DNA of 64,000 nucleotides from Onthophagus taurus (Eukaryota; Arthropoda; Insecta; Coleoptera; Scarabaeidae), in NCBI RefSeq assembly GCF_036711975.1, contig NC_091975.1, positions 1,304,501-1,368,500 of the forward strand, in the 5' to 3' direction. Position 1 is the first letter of the stretch; each line of letters opens with the position of its first letter. A program made the translations under genes and the position numbers. This document shows positions 24,720 to 37,800 of this stretch, piece after piece. Under the pieces are notes generated by a model that saw nothing but the letters and a program-made list of their open reading frames with translations, was not told the DNA's origin and did not search any database.

Positions 24720-26400
24720 AGTTAACTAGTTTTCTACCAGCAGTATCTTGTCCTTTAGCAGCAATATTTATTAACAGTCTTCTGTAAACACTTTAGTCTT
24801 CTATTAGCAGCATCTAATCGTCTGCCAACAACTTTTGTATTCTGCCAGCAGTATCTAGTCTTCTGTCAGCAATACTTAGTGTTCTGCAAACACTATCAAG
24901 TCTTTATCAGCAGTATTCAGTTTTCTGCCATCAGTATTACTCGATTTTTTACGGTACCGACAACTTAGTCCAGTTTGCGATTTTTTTTCTCAAAAACTAT
25001 CTGACGAAAAAATTTCAATTTTGGACGGGTGGCAGCCTGATGTGTTCGTAACGAGGGACACATATTATTTTTTCGATATTCCATACAGTTTCGCAAAAAA
25101 TCGCAGTTTAGTAAAACGCCGTTATGTCGAAAACGGCTGGGTGGATTTCAACGCGGTTTTGACCAAAATATGTCAAATAAGTGCGTTTATCTGATACCGT
25201 TATCAGTTTTTCAAAGTTATGTCTCTGTAATTTTTTAGAGCGATTTAAAAATTAAAAAGAAATACAAATAAGTCTTGCGGGGAGAGGAGGGTTTCGTTGA
25301 GATAGTAGTTTTCTGCCAACAGTATCTCGTTGTTTAGCATCAGTATTTAGTGTTTGGAAGCAGTATCCAGTTATTGTTAACAGTATTTACTTTTCTGCCA
25401 GCACTATTTAGTCCTCTAACAACAATATTTAGTGTTTGAAATCGGTATCTAGTTATTATCAGCAATATCTAGTTTTCTACCAACAATATTTAGTCTTTTG
25501 CAAACAGTATTTAGTCATTATCAGCAGTATCTAGTCTTCTACCACTAATATTTAGTCTTCTGTAAACAGTATCTAGTTATTATCAGCAGTATTTAGTTTT
25601 CTGTCAGCAGTATCTTGTCGTCTTGCAGCAATATTTAGAGTTTGGAAGCAGTATCCAGTTATTATCAGCAGTGTCTAGTCCTCTAACAACAATATTTAAT
25701 CTTTTGCAAACAGTATTTAGTCATTATCAGCAGTATCTAGTCTTCTACCACTAATATTTAGTCTTCTGCAAACAGTATCTAGTTATTATCAGCAGTATTT
25801 AGTTTTCTGCCAGCAGTATCTTGTCGTCTTGCAGCAATATTTAGAGTTTGGAAGCAGTATCCAGTTATTATCAGCAGTATCTAGTCCTCTAACAACAATA
25901 TTTAATCTTTTGCAAACAGTATTTAGTCATTATCAGCAGTATCTAGTCTTCCACCACTAATATTTAGTCTTCCCCAAACAGTATCTAGTTATTATCAGCA
26001 GTATTTAGTTTTCTGCCAGCAGTATCTTGTCGTCTTGCAGCAATATTTAGAGTTTGGAAGCAGTATCCAGTTATTATCAGCAGTATCTAGTCCTCTAACA
26101 ACAATATTTAGTCTTTTGCAAACAGTATTTAGTCATTATCAGCAGTATCTAGTCTTCTACCACTAATATTTAGTCTTCCCCAAACAGTATCTAGTTATTA
26201 TCAGCAGTATTTAGTTTTCTGCCAGCAGTATCTTGTCCTTTAGCAGCAATATTTATTAACAGTATTCTGTAAACATTGTTTATTCTTCTATTAGCAGTAT
26301 CTAATCGTCTGTTAATAACTTTTGTCTTCTGCCAGCAGTATCTAGTCCTCAACCACAAATATTTAATATTTTGCAAACAGTATCTAGTCTTTAAATCATT
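24720..26400. repeat. Minisatellite with a 206-bp higher-order unit
   Basis: Degenerate short units ('cagtatctagtcttctgc', 'caatatttag') are organised into a 206-bp higher-order repeat: tcttgtcgtcttgcagcaat recurs at 25613, 25819 and 26025. A non-repeat segment of about 350 bp (24950-25305) interrupts the array. Family members also lie at 480-840. Confidence 0.88.
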
Positions 26401-26699
26401 CTTAACATAAAATGGGGTTGTTTTTTTCTGCCATTTCCTATTTACATACTTTATAAACAATCTGTGTTGTCTCTTGTGTAAAACAATTCTTGAAATTCTT
26501 TTCTTTCATAATCAAAACAAAAATATTCTTCCTTTCTAAACAAAAGGAAATAAAACAGATGTTAACCGATTTGTTAATAACGTTTAAAAACTTTAACCTT
26601 AAGTTGTAAAAGAGTTTGGAAAAAAAGGAGTCAATGGCGTAATAGTAATTAACGTGTAATATAAATAAAAAAGCAGTAAAGAAAAATAGATGTAAAAAT

Positions 26700-27530
26700 A
26701 AAGGTGGATGTGGCAACAACGTAGAGTTGGAGCCGTTCTAACCTCACCGTCGAGAAGTCTTTCTCTTTGGAACGGTGCAAGACAAAACGGTCACGTGACG
26801 TCGAGTGCGACCTTCAAGTCGTGTCGCGCACTCGAGAGTACCTGTCACCCAACGATCTGATCGGTAAAACCATGAGAGTTAGAAAGAGACAAAGCGAGCG
26901 ACTTTTAGGTGAATGACTGTGTAAACAGAGATATACACACACACTAACACGCGCGATCTCCCAAAATTGACACACTAGAAATCATTTCGGCAAACGTCCT
27001 TCTTAATTTGCGAAGGCAAAACGGTTTCTTGATTAACGGTAAAAACAAAAAAAAAACAAAAACGAACGAAACAGTTGAATAAACTCACCGTTTTCTTCTG
27101 TTTCTTTCACGTATCCTCTCGAAAATCCGTCATTATTGTTTAATTTTTTTTTAATTACGGAAACTGTTTACGAGACTTCGATTTCGCGCAAACTGCGTTG
27201 AGCAATTCGAATTTTCACTTTCACGGGGCCGTTTTATGCGAGGCACACCTCTGCCGTCGAGTTTATTGACACCGGTTCACACAGGTAACTAGATACATAC
27301 CGAGAGCGTTTTTCAAACTGACACACAGGTTTTCTCGCCGTTTCGACGACGACCTTCGGTGTCCACGCGAAACCCCGGCACGGCACCTTCCCCTGCGGGC
27401 ATCGTTTTCCCGCAGAACCACGCCAGAACGAAACGTACCGAGCCGTTGTCGTCCTCGTTTTCGAACCAAAACTTAACACCGACGAACGCATTCGACCGTC
27501 CGAAAAGGCCCCATTAAAAAAAATGATCGT
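26700..27530. promoter_or_regulatory. CpG-richer island, possible distal promoter
   Basis: A second GC-richer block between repeats and the adrenodoxin reductase gene, with GT/AC runs (acacacacacactaacacgc-like) and no believable protein. It could be a distal Hr39 start region. Evidence is composition and position only. Confidence 0.3.
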
Positions 27531-28082
27531 CGCGCTCTATACTAAAAACAATGAAAATTAAAATCGTACCGTTAGCGCCATCTATTACACAATTCTTGAA
27601 CTATATAATTATATAGTTGTGTTGGTTGCCTACACTTGTAAACGAATACTTAATAAAATTAAAAGGCAAATAAATTATATAATGAAAGACCAATTTATTA
27701 AATCTTTCTATTACGAATATTACGAACAGTTAAGATAATAAGATTGGAATAAAGAATAACAATACAGAAGAATATTTTTCAAAATAATTTTAAAATATTT
27801 TTTAGGCGCCATCTTTTGAAGAATCGTAGAACCAAACAGTACGGGTGATGAAATAGTTATAACCTCAATCATTTCAAGATAAATGAATTAAACCCAAATT
27901 CATTTTATCCAAACATTTATTTAATTATTAAAAATGTTATTATTACTATAAAAATAAAAATAAATTGATAAAATTTATTAGCGACATCTTTTATGTCATT
28001 TTTAAAACAATAAGCTGTTAAAACATAAAAATTGAGGTTAGACTTTAATTTAACCTCTTTAACCAAATTAGTAACAATAAGA
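27531..28082. other. AT-rich upstream region of the adrenodoxin reductase gene
   Basis: No gene seen. It contains the adrenodoxin reductase promoter by position; no core element stands out. Confidence 0.4.
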
Positions 28083-29598
28083 ATGAATTCATTTTCACGC
28101 CTTTTTATCCGTAGTTTATCATCTTTAAGCGCACCCCCGAAAATTTGTATAGTAGGATCAGGCCCCGCTGGATTTTACGCAGCCCAACACCTCCTAAAAC
28201 ACACCCCGGAAGCAAAGATAGATGTATACGAAAAACTACCAGTTCCTTTTGGATTAGTTCGGTATTAATTAATTAATTAATATATATGTAACTCATTTGA
28301 AGTAATAGATTTATTTTTAATTAGCTTTGGAGTGGCCCCAGATCATCCTGAGGTTAAAAATGTAATTAATACATTCACAAAAACAGCCCAACATCCAAAT
28401 GTAACATTCATTGGAAACGTTAAATTAGGGGTTGATGTTAAATTGAAGGAGTTACAAGAAGCTTATCATGTTGTGTTATTGGTAGAGTTAAATAAAATTG
28501 TTTATTTATTAATTTTGATTTATTTTTTGTTTTGAAGGCTTATGGGGCTGATAAAAATAGGAAATTAAACGTCCCAGGGGAAGAATTAAGCAATGTTATC
28601 CCTGCCCGAAGGATTGTGGGGTGGTATAACGGAATTCCAGAAGATAAAGATTTAAAAATTGACCTTAAAAAGTCAACTGTGGTCATTTTTGGGCAAGGAA
28701 ATGTTGCAATCGATGTTGCAAGGATTTTATTGACCCCAATTGATGTTTTAAAGGTTTAATTTGATCCTAATAATAAATTTTAATAAAAAAAAATGCGTTT
28801 TAGAGAACTGATATGACTCAACATGCAATTGAAGCTCTTTCGGAGTCTCAAATTAATGAGATTTATTTAATTGGAAGAAGAGGTCCTTTACAAGCTGCTT
28901 TTACAATAAAAGAATTACGCGAGATTTTAAAACTACCTAATTGTAAAACAACTTGGAATCTTGATGATTTTGTTGGAGTAAAAGATGTAATTTGTAATTT
29001 AGCGCGCCCAAGGAGACGATTAACTGAATTGATGCTTAAATCTCTCTCAGAATCGGATTTAAATCAAAAAAATAAAGTTTTTAAACCCATTTTTTTTCGC
29101 TCCCCGCTTAAAATTAATAAAAACAACGTAGTTTTAGGTGTTAATAAGCTAATAAATAACCGCGCTGTTTTAACTGACACAAAAGAAATCATTAATTGTG
29201 ATTTAATCATAACTAGTATTGGGTATAAGAGTGATCAAGTCGATTCGGACATTCCGTTTGATGAAGAAAATGGGGTTGCTAAAAATATTGATGGGAAAAT
29301 TAACGAGGGGCTTTTCACGACGGGTTGGTTAGGAACTGGGCCAAGCGGGGTTATTTTAACGACGATGAGTAATTCTTTCGGTGTGGCGGAACGAATCAGT
29401 TCTGAAATAAATTCGACGAGGTTAAAAAATAAAGCGGGATCTGATTATATCTTGGGATTGCTGAAAATGCGTAATGTTAAGGTCATTTTTTGGGAGGATT
29501 GGGTTAAAATCGATCGGTACGAGCAAGATGAGGGGAAAAAATTGGGGAAACCCCGAGAAAAAGTTGTTGATTTTAATAAAATACTTGAAATAATTTAA
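28083..29598 (+). CDS. dare: NADPH:adrenodoxin oxidoreductase, mitochondrial, 4 exons, 448 residues
   Basis: Exons are 28083-28261, 28325-28481, 28538-28753 and 28804-29598, all GT-AG with matching phases. The enzyme passes electrons from NADPH through FAD to adrenodoxin/ferredoxin for mitochondrial P450s (including steroid hydroxylases) and Fe-S/heme pathways. The N-terminus is Arg/Ser-rich without acidic residues ([20 protein letters not shown]), fitting a mitochondrial presequence. The FAD motif [14 protein letters not shown] follows, then [16 protein letters not shown] across the exon 1/2 junction. The NADP motif is [17 protein letters not shown]. The C-terminal half has [24 protein letters not shown]-like [11 protein letters not shown], and [11 protein letters not shown]. 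It ends [10 protein letters not shown] as in animal homologues. AATAAA overlaps the stop. Length matches the family. Confidence 0.96.
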
Positions 29599-29603
29599 AT
29601 AAA

Positions 29604-30765
29604 GTTTTATAATTTTTTATTATCCCTTTTGGTCCCTAAAATTTATGTTGACGAATTAGTGGGAATGAAATGTTTTTTTAATGTGGAATTTGAATTATAG
29701 TTCGTTTTTTTTCTATAATACTTGTCAATGTAAATTTTTTAGGGTTTCTGTTGGTATTATCTAGGACCCTTATAAAATTAATGTTGTTTTCCTGATTTTT
29801 AGTAACATTTTCAATAACTAAATAGTTGAGGTTAAAATACTAATCAATTTTTAGATAAATACGATTTTAACGAAGTACATATTTAAAGTAGGTAATAAAT
29901 CTTTATTTACTAAGGTGATATGTTTAATTATGTTAATTGTCTTTATTAATTTCAGCCACCTGGCCGTCTTCAGAAGACCTGTCAGATATTATAAACGCAC
30001 GTGAACATGTTAAATTTCAAAAACTAAACATTTAATCGTGGTGTAATTTTTGTTTGAAGTACATATTTATTGTAAAAGCGTTTTTTATGCACCTTTTCTT
30101 TTTGAATAACGAAAGCTCAAACGTCAGTGTGACATATCTATTTCAAAACATGATAAAACAAAACTCCCTGTTAATTTTGCCAACTTTACAACAATTTGAC
30201 AGGTATTATAGAAAAAAAATGAACTATAGATGAGTAGCGGAAACGGATGTAACTGGAACTTAATCGTTTTGTGCATCGTGAACTGTGATTTTTATTATTT
30301 AACCGGCCGTGAAAATATTTAAAATCAATTTTGAATACTGATTTCAATTTCAAAAAGATTAATTATGTTAGAAGAGTCGAACCACTGAGGTTCGGCGCAA
30401 TTTTATTTAAAAATTCAAAAACCGATTATAATAATAAAAATAGTCTGTCTAATAATTACAGTACTTGCATTCAATAAAGAACTCCTCTTTTCAAATTTGA
30501 GGCTTTTTTCATATGAAACGAATTTAAAGAAAGTTATTTAAACTGCTGTCAATGCGTGTATTGTTGGTTGCCTATATAAAGGAGTAAAATATATAAATGT
30601 TTATTTACGTCATAAAATGATAACAATATTATTAATCTGTCTTAAAAAATATTCTTTTCATTATTTATAAGGTAGCACCCTCGAACGATTTTTAAAATAG
30701 AAATTATGTATAACAATTTTTTCGAACCTTAATGTGATGTAAAACTAATAGTAAAATATTAAATA
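29604..30765. other. Intergenic, no gene seen
   Basis: AT-rich, no long frame and no clear repeat. It separates the ends of two convergent genes, adrenodoxin reductase and the copper transporter. Confidence 0.5.
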
Positions 30766-30860
30766 TCAATCATATTCTCTGCTTTGGTGACAAGAAAGTC
30801 CTTCACTGGACGTCGATTGTAAAGCTGGAGTTGATTCACCATCTCTATCCTCTGCTGTAC
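30766..30860 (-). CDS. Possible alternative last exon of the copper transporter
   Basis: Preceded by AG at 30862-30861 and open in the phase left by exon 2 (two bases complete the split Gly codon), encoding 30 residues to a TGA at 30766. The peptide is hydrophilic and contains SCHQS near its end, perhaps a metal-binding tail. If used, it would skip exon 3 and swap the cytosolic C-terminus. Based only on phase and splice signal. Confidence 0.35.
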
Positions 30861-30974
30861 CTTAACAAATGGATTAATTAATTACTAAACATTTAAAAAT
30901 ATGATTGTATTTATAACATAGGAGTTATAGGAGATAGTTACCATGATTATCAAAAAAAGGAAGTGGTTTAAGGA

Positions 30975-31610
30975 TTAATAACGAGTAAATGTAGGATTTT
31001 TCTTAGCTCGTCTAAGTGCTTCTTCATCTAATAACAAGAAATTAGGGAAAGTAGGAAAAAGATGATTAAGATTAATGTACCTGGGTTGTCACAATCTTTC
31101 ATACAAAAAGATGATCTAATCATTTGGCAATTTTGTAAATTAATCTTCATAAATTTTTGTCCAAAAATAAAATATCCTAATCCACTACCCAAAATAACAG
31201 AAATAAAAATCCATCCATTGTACAACATAACAGTTAACATCATTAAATATCCCAAATTAAATGTAAAAATCCACAGCATTATATCAATTAAAGGTAAGCT
31301 AATCCTAAAATTAAATGTTTTTAATGTTAATTCATTAATACAACCAACAAACTTACTTCTCAATGGTAGAAATCTCTCGATCGTTTAAAAGCTGTGTATT
31401 TTCTGGTGGACAAATATTCCTGATTTGTTGGGTACGATAATATAATTGTCTCGAACGATGCTGAGCTTGTAACAATTTCAAGTATTCAAAAAAAATTGCA
31501 AGGCCTGCACAAAAAAAGCAAGTTGCTACAAGTCCCCCAACGGTGTTTACTTTTAATCCATAGATCATAAAATCTCCAAACTCATGGCCCCACCATATCC
31601 ACATATGCAT
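30975..31610 (-). CDS. Ctr-family copper transporter, 3 exons, 176 residues
   Basis: Exons on the minus strand are 31610-31357, 31304-31081 and 31027-30975. The protein opens MHMWIWWGHEFGDF, a Met/His copper-capturing start like insect Ctr1 proteins. Transmembrane helix 1 is about residues 24-43. A cytoplasmic loop follows, then helix 2 with the MxxxM copper-filter motif (MMLTVM) and helix 3 with a GxxxG packing motif (GSGLGYFIFG). Ctr proteins are trimeric pores for Cu(I) uptake at the plasma membrane or release from vesicles. The N-terminal domain is very short. A second possible last exon (30860-30766) fits the same phase. The particular paralogue cannot be assigned. Confidence 0.9.
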
Positions 31611-31800
31611 CTTGACAACTGTTTTAAAACTAAATGCTTAAACTTATAAAAAGGACGTTAAGAATTCCATTTATTTTTACGTCAAACTATTTTTTATGTT
31701 ATTTTTGGCATTTTATATATTAAGGTTATCTATCTGTCAGTATTCGTCGATAAGGTTATGTTTATTGTTGTAACCGATTTTTCGGCTATTATTAATAATT

Positions 31801-34800
31801 ATGGCGTTATATGATAACAAATACTGGTTATTATCGCATATTAGAAATTCATTTATATCAACTGATGATACAGGTATGAACATTTAAATAATTTTTTTAA
31901 TCAAAATTTGAGGTTAAGTCACCACATTATTTAAAATTATTAAAATAAATTAATAGGAATGTGTGAATTAGTAATGGTAGGTGAAGATCTTCCAAAAAAA
32001 TTATTGGAATCTCGAGGTTACACAGACCCAGATAACTCCAGCGATGAAGACGACGAAGTCGAGCATGAATCCTACGATCTACAATTTGATACTCAATTTA
32101 GCCGTTTGCGTTCGGACGTAACAGTTCGGATGGAAAAAATGGCGCTAGCTAAGAAACGAGCTGCTAAAATAAAGCAGGTTAAATGGGATTCAAACCCCCC
32201 AGAACTAGACAATACCGATGTGATAGATCTGTTTAGCAAAAAAGAAATTAAAAATGTTTCACCACAAAAATCTTTATTAACAATACAAGTTCTGAATTCA
32301 TCAAATTTACCTCGAAACCCATTCACTGAGTATGCTAAATTCGACGGTAGTGCTCAAATTGGTATTCCAACAAGACGGTTTAAAATTTTTTTGACAATGT
32401 TACCTGAAGAACAACGAAATTATCCTATGGTTGTTTGTTGTATTGCAGCTGCAAAAATTTCTGAGTTTATTGGGTTGATTTTGTTGAAATGCAGGTATTT
32501 ACATTTAATGAGTTATATTTTTTGTATTGTTTTTAATATACAGGGTGTATCTGAATGACTGCAAAAAACTTCAAGGGGTGATTCTTTAGTGAATTTCAAG
32601 GGTACTTTGATATATGAACCATGGGCGACTTCGGCTCCCCTAAGGAGCTACACCCCTCCAAAAATGGCGGAAAATTTAGGTTTAATTTGTTTTTCTCAAA
32701 AACCATAAACGCTAGGAAAATGAAATTTGGGGAATATATTTAGCTCATAATAGGGCATGTTTTGACCCTAGTTGTACTTTCAACCTACCCTTCTAAACTA
32801 CTAAACGTAACCACCCCCTTCACATTTTTGCTAATATTTTTTTTATGCAGATGATAAATACATTAAAAAAATTTTATCTAGGTAGATGAAAGTATCCTAA
32901 AACTTTTTTGTCTCTCTAAAATTTTTCCAAAAACGACTAATTTTTGAGAAAAAAAATAATAAAGCAAACACTGCACGTTAAACATTGGGATTGTCGATCA
33001 AAAGTTGGAATGAATTTTTAATGAAAAAATCTTAGTAGGCTTTGGAAAGTTTGTCAGAAATATTTTTTGTATATGTCAGTGTTTTTCTTACTATTATTAT
33101 TGTTTTTCAAATAAAGTTCTATCGCATTTACGCTCGTTCACTCGACGTTTCACAATTTTAAATAAAACAATAATAATAGTAAGAAAACCACTGATATTTA
33201 AACGTCAAAACTATTTCTGATAAAGATTGCAAAGCCTACTAAGAATTTTTCATTACAAATTCATTCCAACTTTCGATTAACAACCCTACAGCTTAACAGT
33301 TAGTGTTTGCTTAATTAATTTTTTTCTCAGAAACTATTAACTTTTCGAAGAACATCAGAGAGGCAAAAAAGTTTTAGAATATTTTCATCTATCTAAATAA
33401 AATATTTCCAATGTATTTATCATCTTCATAAGAAAAATCTAGACCAAAATTGAACGGGGATGGTTATGTTTAGTAACTTAGAAGAATAGGTTGAAAGTAC
33501 AAATAGGGTCAAAACGTGCCCTATTATGAGTTAAACATATTCCCCAAATTTCATTTTCCTAGCGTTTATGGTTTTTGAGAAAAAAAAGTTAAACCAAAAT
33601 TTTCCGCCATTTTTGGAGGGGTGTAGCTCCTTAGGGGAGCCGAACTCGCCCATGGTTCATATATCAAAGTACCCTTAAAATTCACTAAAGAATCACCCCT
33701 TGAAGTTTGTTGCAGTCATTCAGATACACCCTGTATACAGGGGTTGTACAAAAAGTATGCAATAATGGCCATTTTACAGCCTAAACTTCAACTTATATTA
33801 AAAAAAGTTTTAAATAAAAGTTACTTGAAACTACTTTCCGCATATCTTGGCGTAAAAATAAAATAAAAATCTTGACTGCAGTCTGAGTTACGACATGGTT
33901 AAAATGATTTGACGTAGCGACAACCAAATTATGACGTCATTATGGAATAGACAACTTAAGCCTTGACGTCACAGGGATGGGCGAAAATGCGCGAACTGTG
34001 TTGCTAACGAAAAATCCCCACATGCAATTTTTCAATAGACTGCCTAAGTCTGACGTCACAGAGATGGTCGGAGCTTATACTGACTCCAAACAATTTCGTT
34101 GCTAACTGTGTTGCTAACGAAAAATCCCCATATGCAATTTTTCAATAGACTGTCTAAGTCTGACGTCACAGAGATGGGCGGAGCTTATACGGACAATTTC
34201 GTTGCTAACCACAGTTGCTAACGATAAATCGCCAAAAAATATCATTTGAAATGTCATCACTTAGTTTATTTTATTTTAACACTAATGAAAAATCGCATAT
34301 GGTGATTTACCGTTAGCAACGAAGATATTTGGAGTCGGTATAAGCTCCGCCCATCCCTGTGACGTCAAGGCTTAGGTTGTCTATTCCATAATGATGCCAT
34401 AATTTGGTTGTCGCTACGTCAAACCTTTTTAAATAAAAGTTTCAATATCTCGAAAACTATGCAGTTTAAAGCATTAAAACCTTATGGCATTTTGCAACAC
34501 CTTGTCAAAAGGAATCCAAAAACCTTAAAATATACAGGGTGTTCCATTTAAAAAACATCAATGCCGTCATCATTTTTATTTTATTTCTACGCCAAGATAT
34601 ACGGAAAATAGTGTCAAGTAACTTTTATTTGAAACTTTCTTTGATATAACTTGAAGTTTAGGCTGTAGAACCATTATTCCATACTTTTTGTACACGCTGT
34701 ATATACCTCCAGATCCTCTACTCTCCTTCTCCCTTTCCATACATTCGCCTCCTCGCCCTCATCACCTCCCTCATCCATCTTTCGCCCTCGCCCCCCTCTC

Positions 34801-37800
34801 CCAAAATCTGCTTCCTGTCCATTGCCTCCTCCCTTAGCTCACTACACCCTCTAAAGCCGGGTTTATACAGACGATTTAACTGTAAATTTAAATTTAAAAA
34901 TTTAGCTGTAAGAGTTAAATGTATTGAAACCCCATGTATCGTTTATACAAAGCTGTAAGATTTAGCTGTAAACATAAAGTTGGTCAACTTTTCTAAATTT
35001 ACAGCGTCACACATGCGCAAGACAACCTCAATCAGCTGTAACCAATGATCGGCCGGTGTAAATAGCGCGTTCTAACCTAACCTCATCTGTTGTTTATTTC
35101 TGTGCCAACAAAATGAGTGAATTCGATGAAAAATTAATTAAAATTGTTAAGAACTACGGATATATTTACGATAAAAAATGTTCTGAACATAAATATAAGA
35201 TATTGGTAGAAAATGACAACACAAAAACCAGTAATATTTTGTTTCTTGAGGTTGCGATTCTGTAAATCTTAAATTCTGTATAAATCAATTTTTTTCTTAA
35301 AGCTAAATAAAATCCTTAAATCTAAATCTTTAAATTTAAATTTACAGCTAAATTCTGTATAAACCCGGCATAAGCATGTGTTCCAGCGTCTTCCAATCCT
35401 CTCCACATAGCCTACACCACCTCTCCACATCGTCCGCCCAATACCTATTCCCTCTCTCCTCATTGCCACAGCGACAAATATTTTGGCAGTTCCTCTGTCA
35501 CTATCTCCCCATACCTTTCATTGCATCTCCCTTCTCGTATCTGTGATCTTCTTTCCTGCCTCTGCATATCTATGTTCCTATCTCTCAGTGCTCTGCACTC
35601 TCCGCTCTTCTGTTTTCGATCCCAGTTAGTGAGTATCTCACTCTTCTATAATATTCTTCCCTGTCTCTTTATCCATAGATCAGCCTACTCTCCTTAATTT
35701 CCCTCCAGCACTCTCTCAGGATCCTGCAATGCAGCCTTGCTTCTATCATTTCCTCATACTTCACTGCTCTATGTGTACTCTTTCACTTGCTCTATCTCTC
35801 TTCTCTGCCACCTCCATTCGTCCTTCTTTCTTCTCCCCCCTTTGCAAAACTTCATTATCTTATTATTATTAACTCTTCTCACACTTTAACCTTGGCCATC
35901 GTCTTCACTCTCCCTATCAGTTGTTCTGTGATACCTCTCCTCCTCATTTCCTCCCGCAACTTCTCTCTATCCACGTTATCGAATGCAGCCTTCAGGTCAA
36001 TAAACAATCAATGTATACATTGTCAATTGCCCCTTTTCCCTTCCTGAATCCCGCCTGCCCATCCGGCAGCAATTCCTCCTTCTCCATTTCCTCTTCCAAC
36101 CTCCCCAGCAGTATCTTTGCATAAATTTTGAGAGTTGTGTCCAACAGGGTGATCCCTCTATAATTGAACACTGCCTCCATTTCTTCCAGTGTTATCTTTT
36201 CTCTTCTTTCCACCCCTCACTCTCCCTCTCCCAGTCTTCTCTCTTCCACACCTCCCAACAATCCCATGAAGTAGGTCCTCCGTTCAGTCATTTGTATATC
36301 TCTGCTGACTTCCTCATCCTCTTTAACTATCTCAATACCTCATTATCCTCTTTCAACTCCTTAATCTTCTCAGCCTCTCTTTACTTCAGCTCCCTCTTCT
36401 TTTTCTTGCATTCTTCTTTGTATTTTCTCCTGGCCTCTATATATCTATCTATCTCTACCTCCCTTCTCTGCCAATCTACCCTAATTAATGAGTTGTATTA
36501 AAAAAATCTTTTTTTAGTACAATTCATGGTCACATCCAATTAAAATCACCGAGTCATTACGGTTTGTATTTAACAGAAGAAGATGGTGAAATTGAAGCGT
36601 TTCCTTGTTTAGACGCAAAAGAATCGGTCGCAAAATACTCATTCACCCATTTAAGTTTGGTAAAAAAGGCTAAAGAAGAACGAAACGAAGATGAGGAATC
36701 GGTACAAGCCGAAGATTTGCCGGTTATTGAGGTGCGGGATTCGCCGCTACAAGAATCTGTTGGAATGAAATTAATGGAAGTGCACGATACCGCTATGGAA
36801 TCTCAATTGTATAAATCATTTCAAGTTTATATACTCAGCAAAGTTAGACCGAAAGTTGAAATTCATTTGGGAATTAGCGGGGAAAAAATCGAAATTGACC
36901 CGGTTCAACAAAAAAATTCCAAATTTCCTTTTGTACGCCAAAAAGCTGTTAGTTATCATATGGATTCGATTGCTTGTTGTGATATTGTCGATGCTAAATC
37001 AAATCGGGCAGTTTTTAGGATTGTTTATTCAGCTATTGATCCAGGTAAAAATTACTAAAACTTTGATTAATTTATACAGGTTTGTTAGAACTTTTTTAGG
37101 TTCCACTATTCGTACAGTTTTGAAATGTTTTTATTACACCTTTTAACCCCTTCACGCCCAGTGACGCCAACGGTGGCGTTCTAGTAATTTATTTATTATT
37201 GGGACACAAACAGGGAGGATATCCCCAGTGAAGCATCCTCATAAAAACAAAGCACTTAACTACATACCAAGCAAAAAAACGAGAAAAAAAAAATAACAAT
37301 AATTATAACATTAACTATGAAAATAATAATAACAGCATTGATAGTTGCTAATTTAATGCTTGTAAAATTGGTAAACTGTCTACTTATTCTGATAACAAAC
37401 CCTAGGTTACGCAGGGCTTTCGCCACCATGACTTCGATGTGAAGGTGATATCTCAATTTGGCATCAAGTATAATGCCAAGATCCTTCACTCTGTCAGTAG
37501 AGATAATAGGTCTACCATTAAAGTTGTAATTAAAATTAATAGGATAGCGTTTCCATGTAAACGTTATTTTTTGGCATTTGTCATAGTTCAAATAAAGTTT
37601 GTTAACGCGACAGTAATCATGTAGACGATCAAGGTCCTCCTGGAGCCTTAGGCAGTCATGACTAGAGCTGACTCTAGTAAATATTTTATTATCATCCGCA
37701 TAGAGCAGGAATTTGGAAAATTTAAAGCAAGAAGAAATGTCGTTTATGTAAATTAGAAATAATGTGGACCCAAGGTGACTTCCCTGAGGCACACCAGATG

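Noticed and set aside
27234-27491. Arg-rich frames upstream of adrenodoxin reductase
   Set aside because: Overlapping frames in two phases with no domain, start context or splice support.
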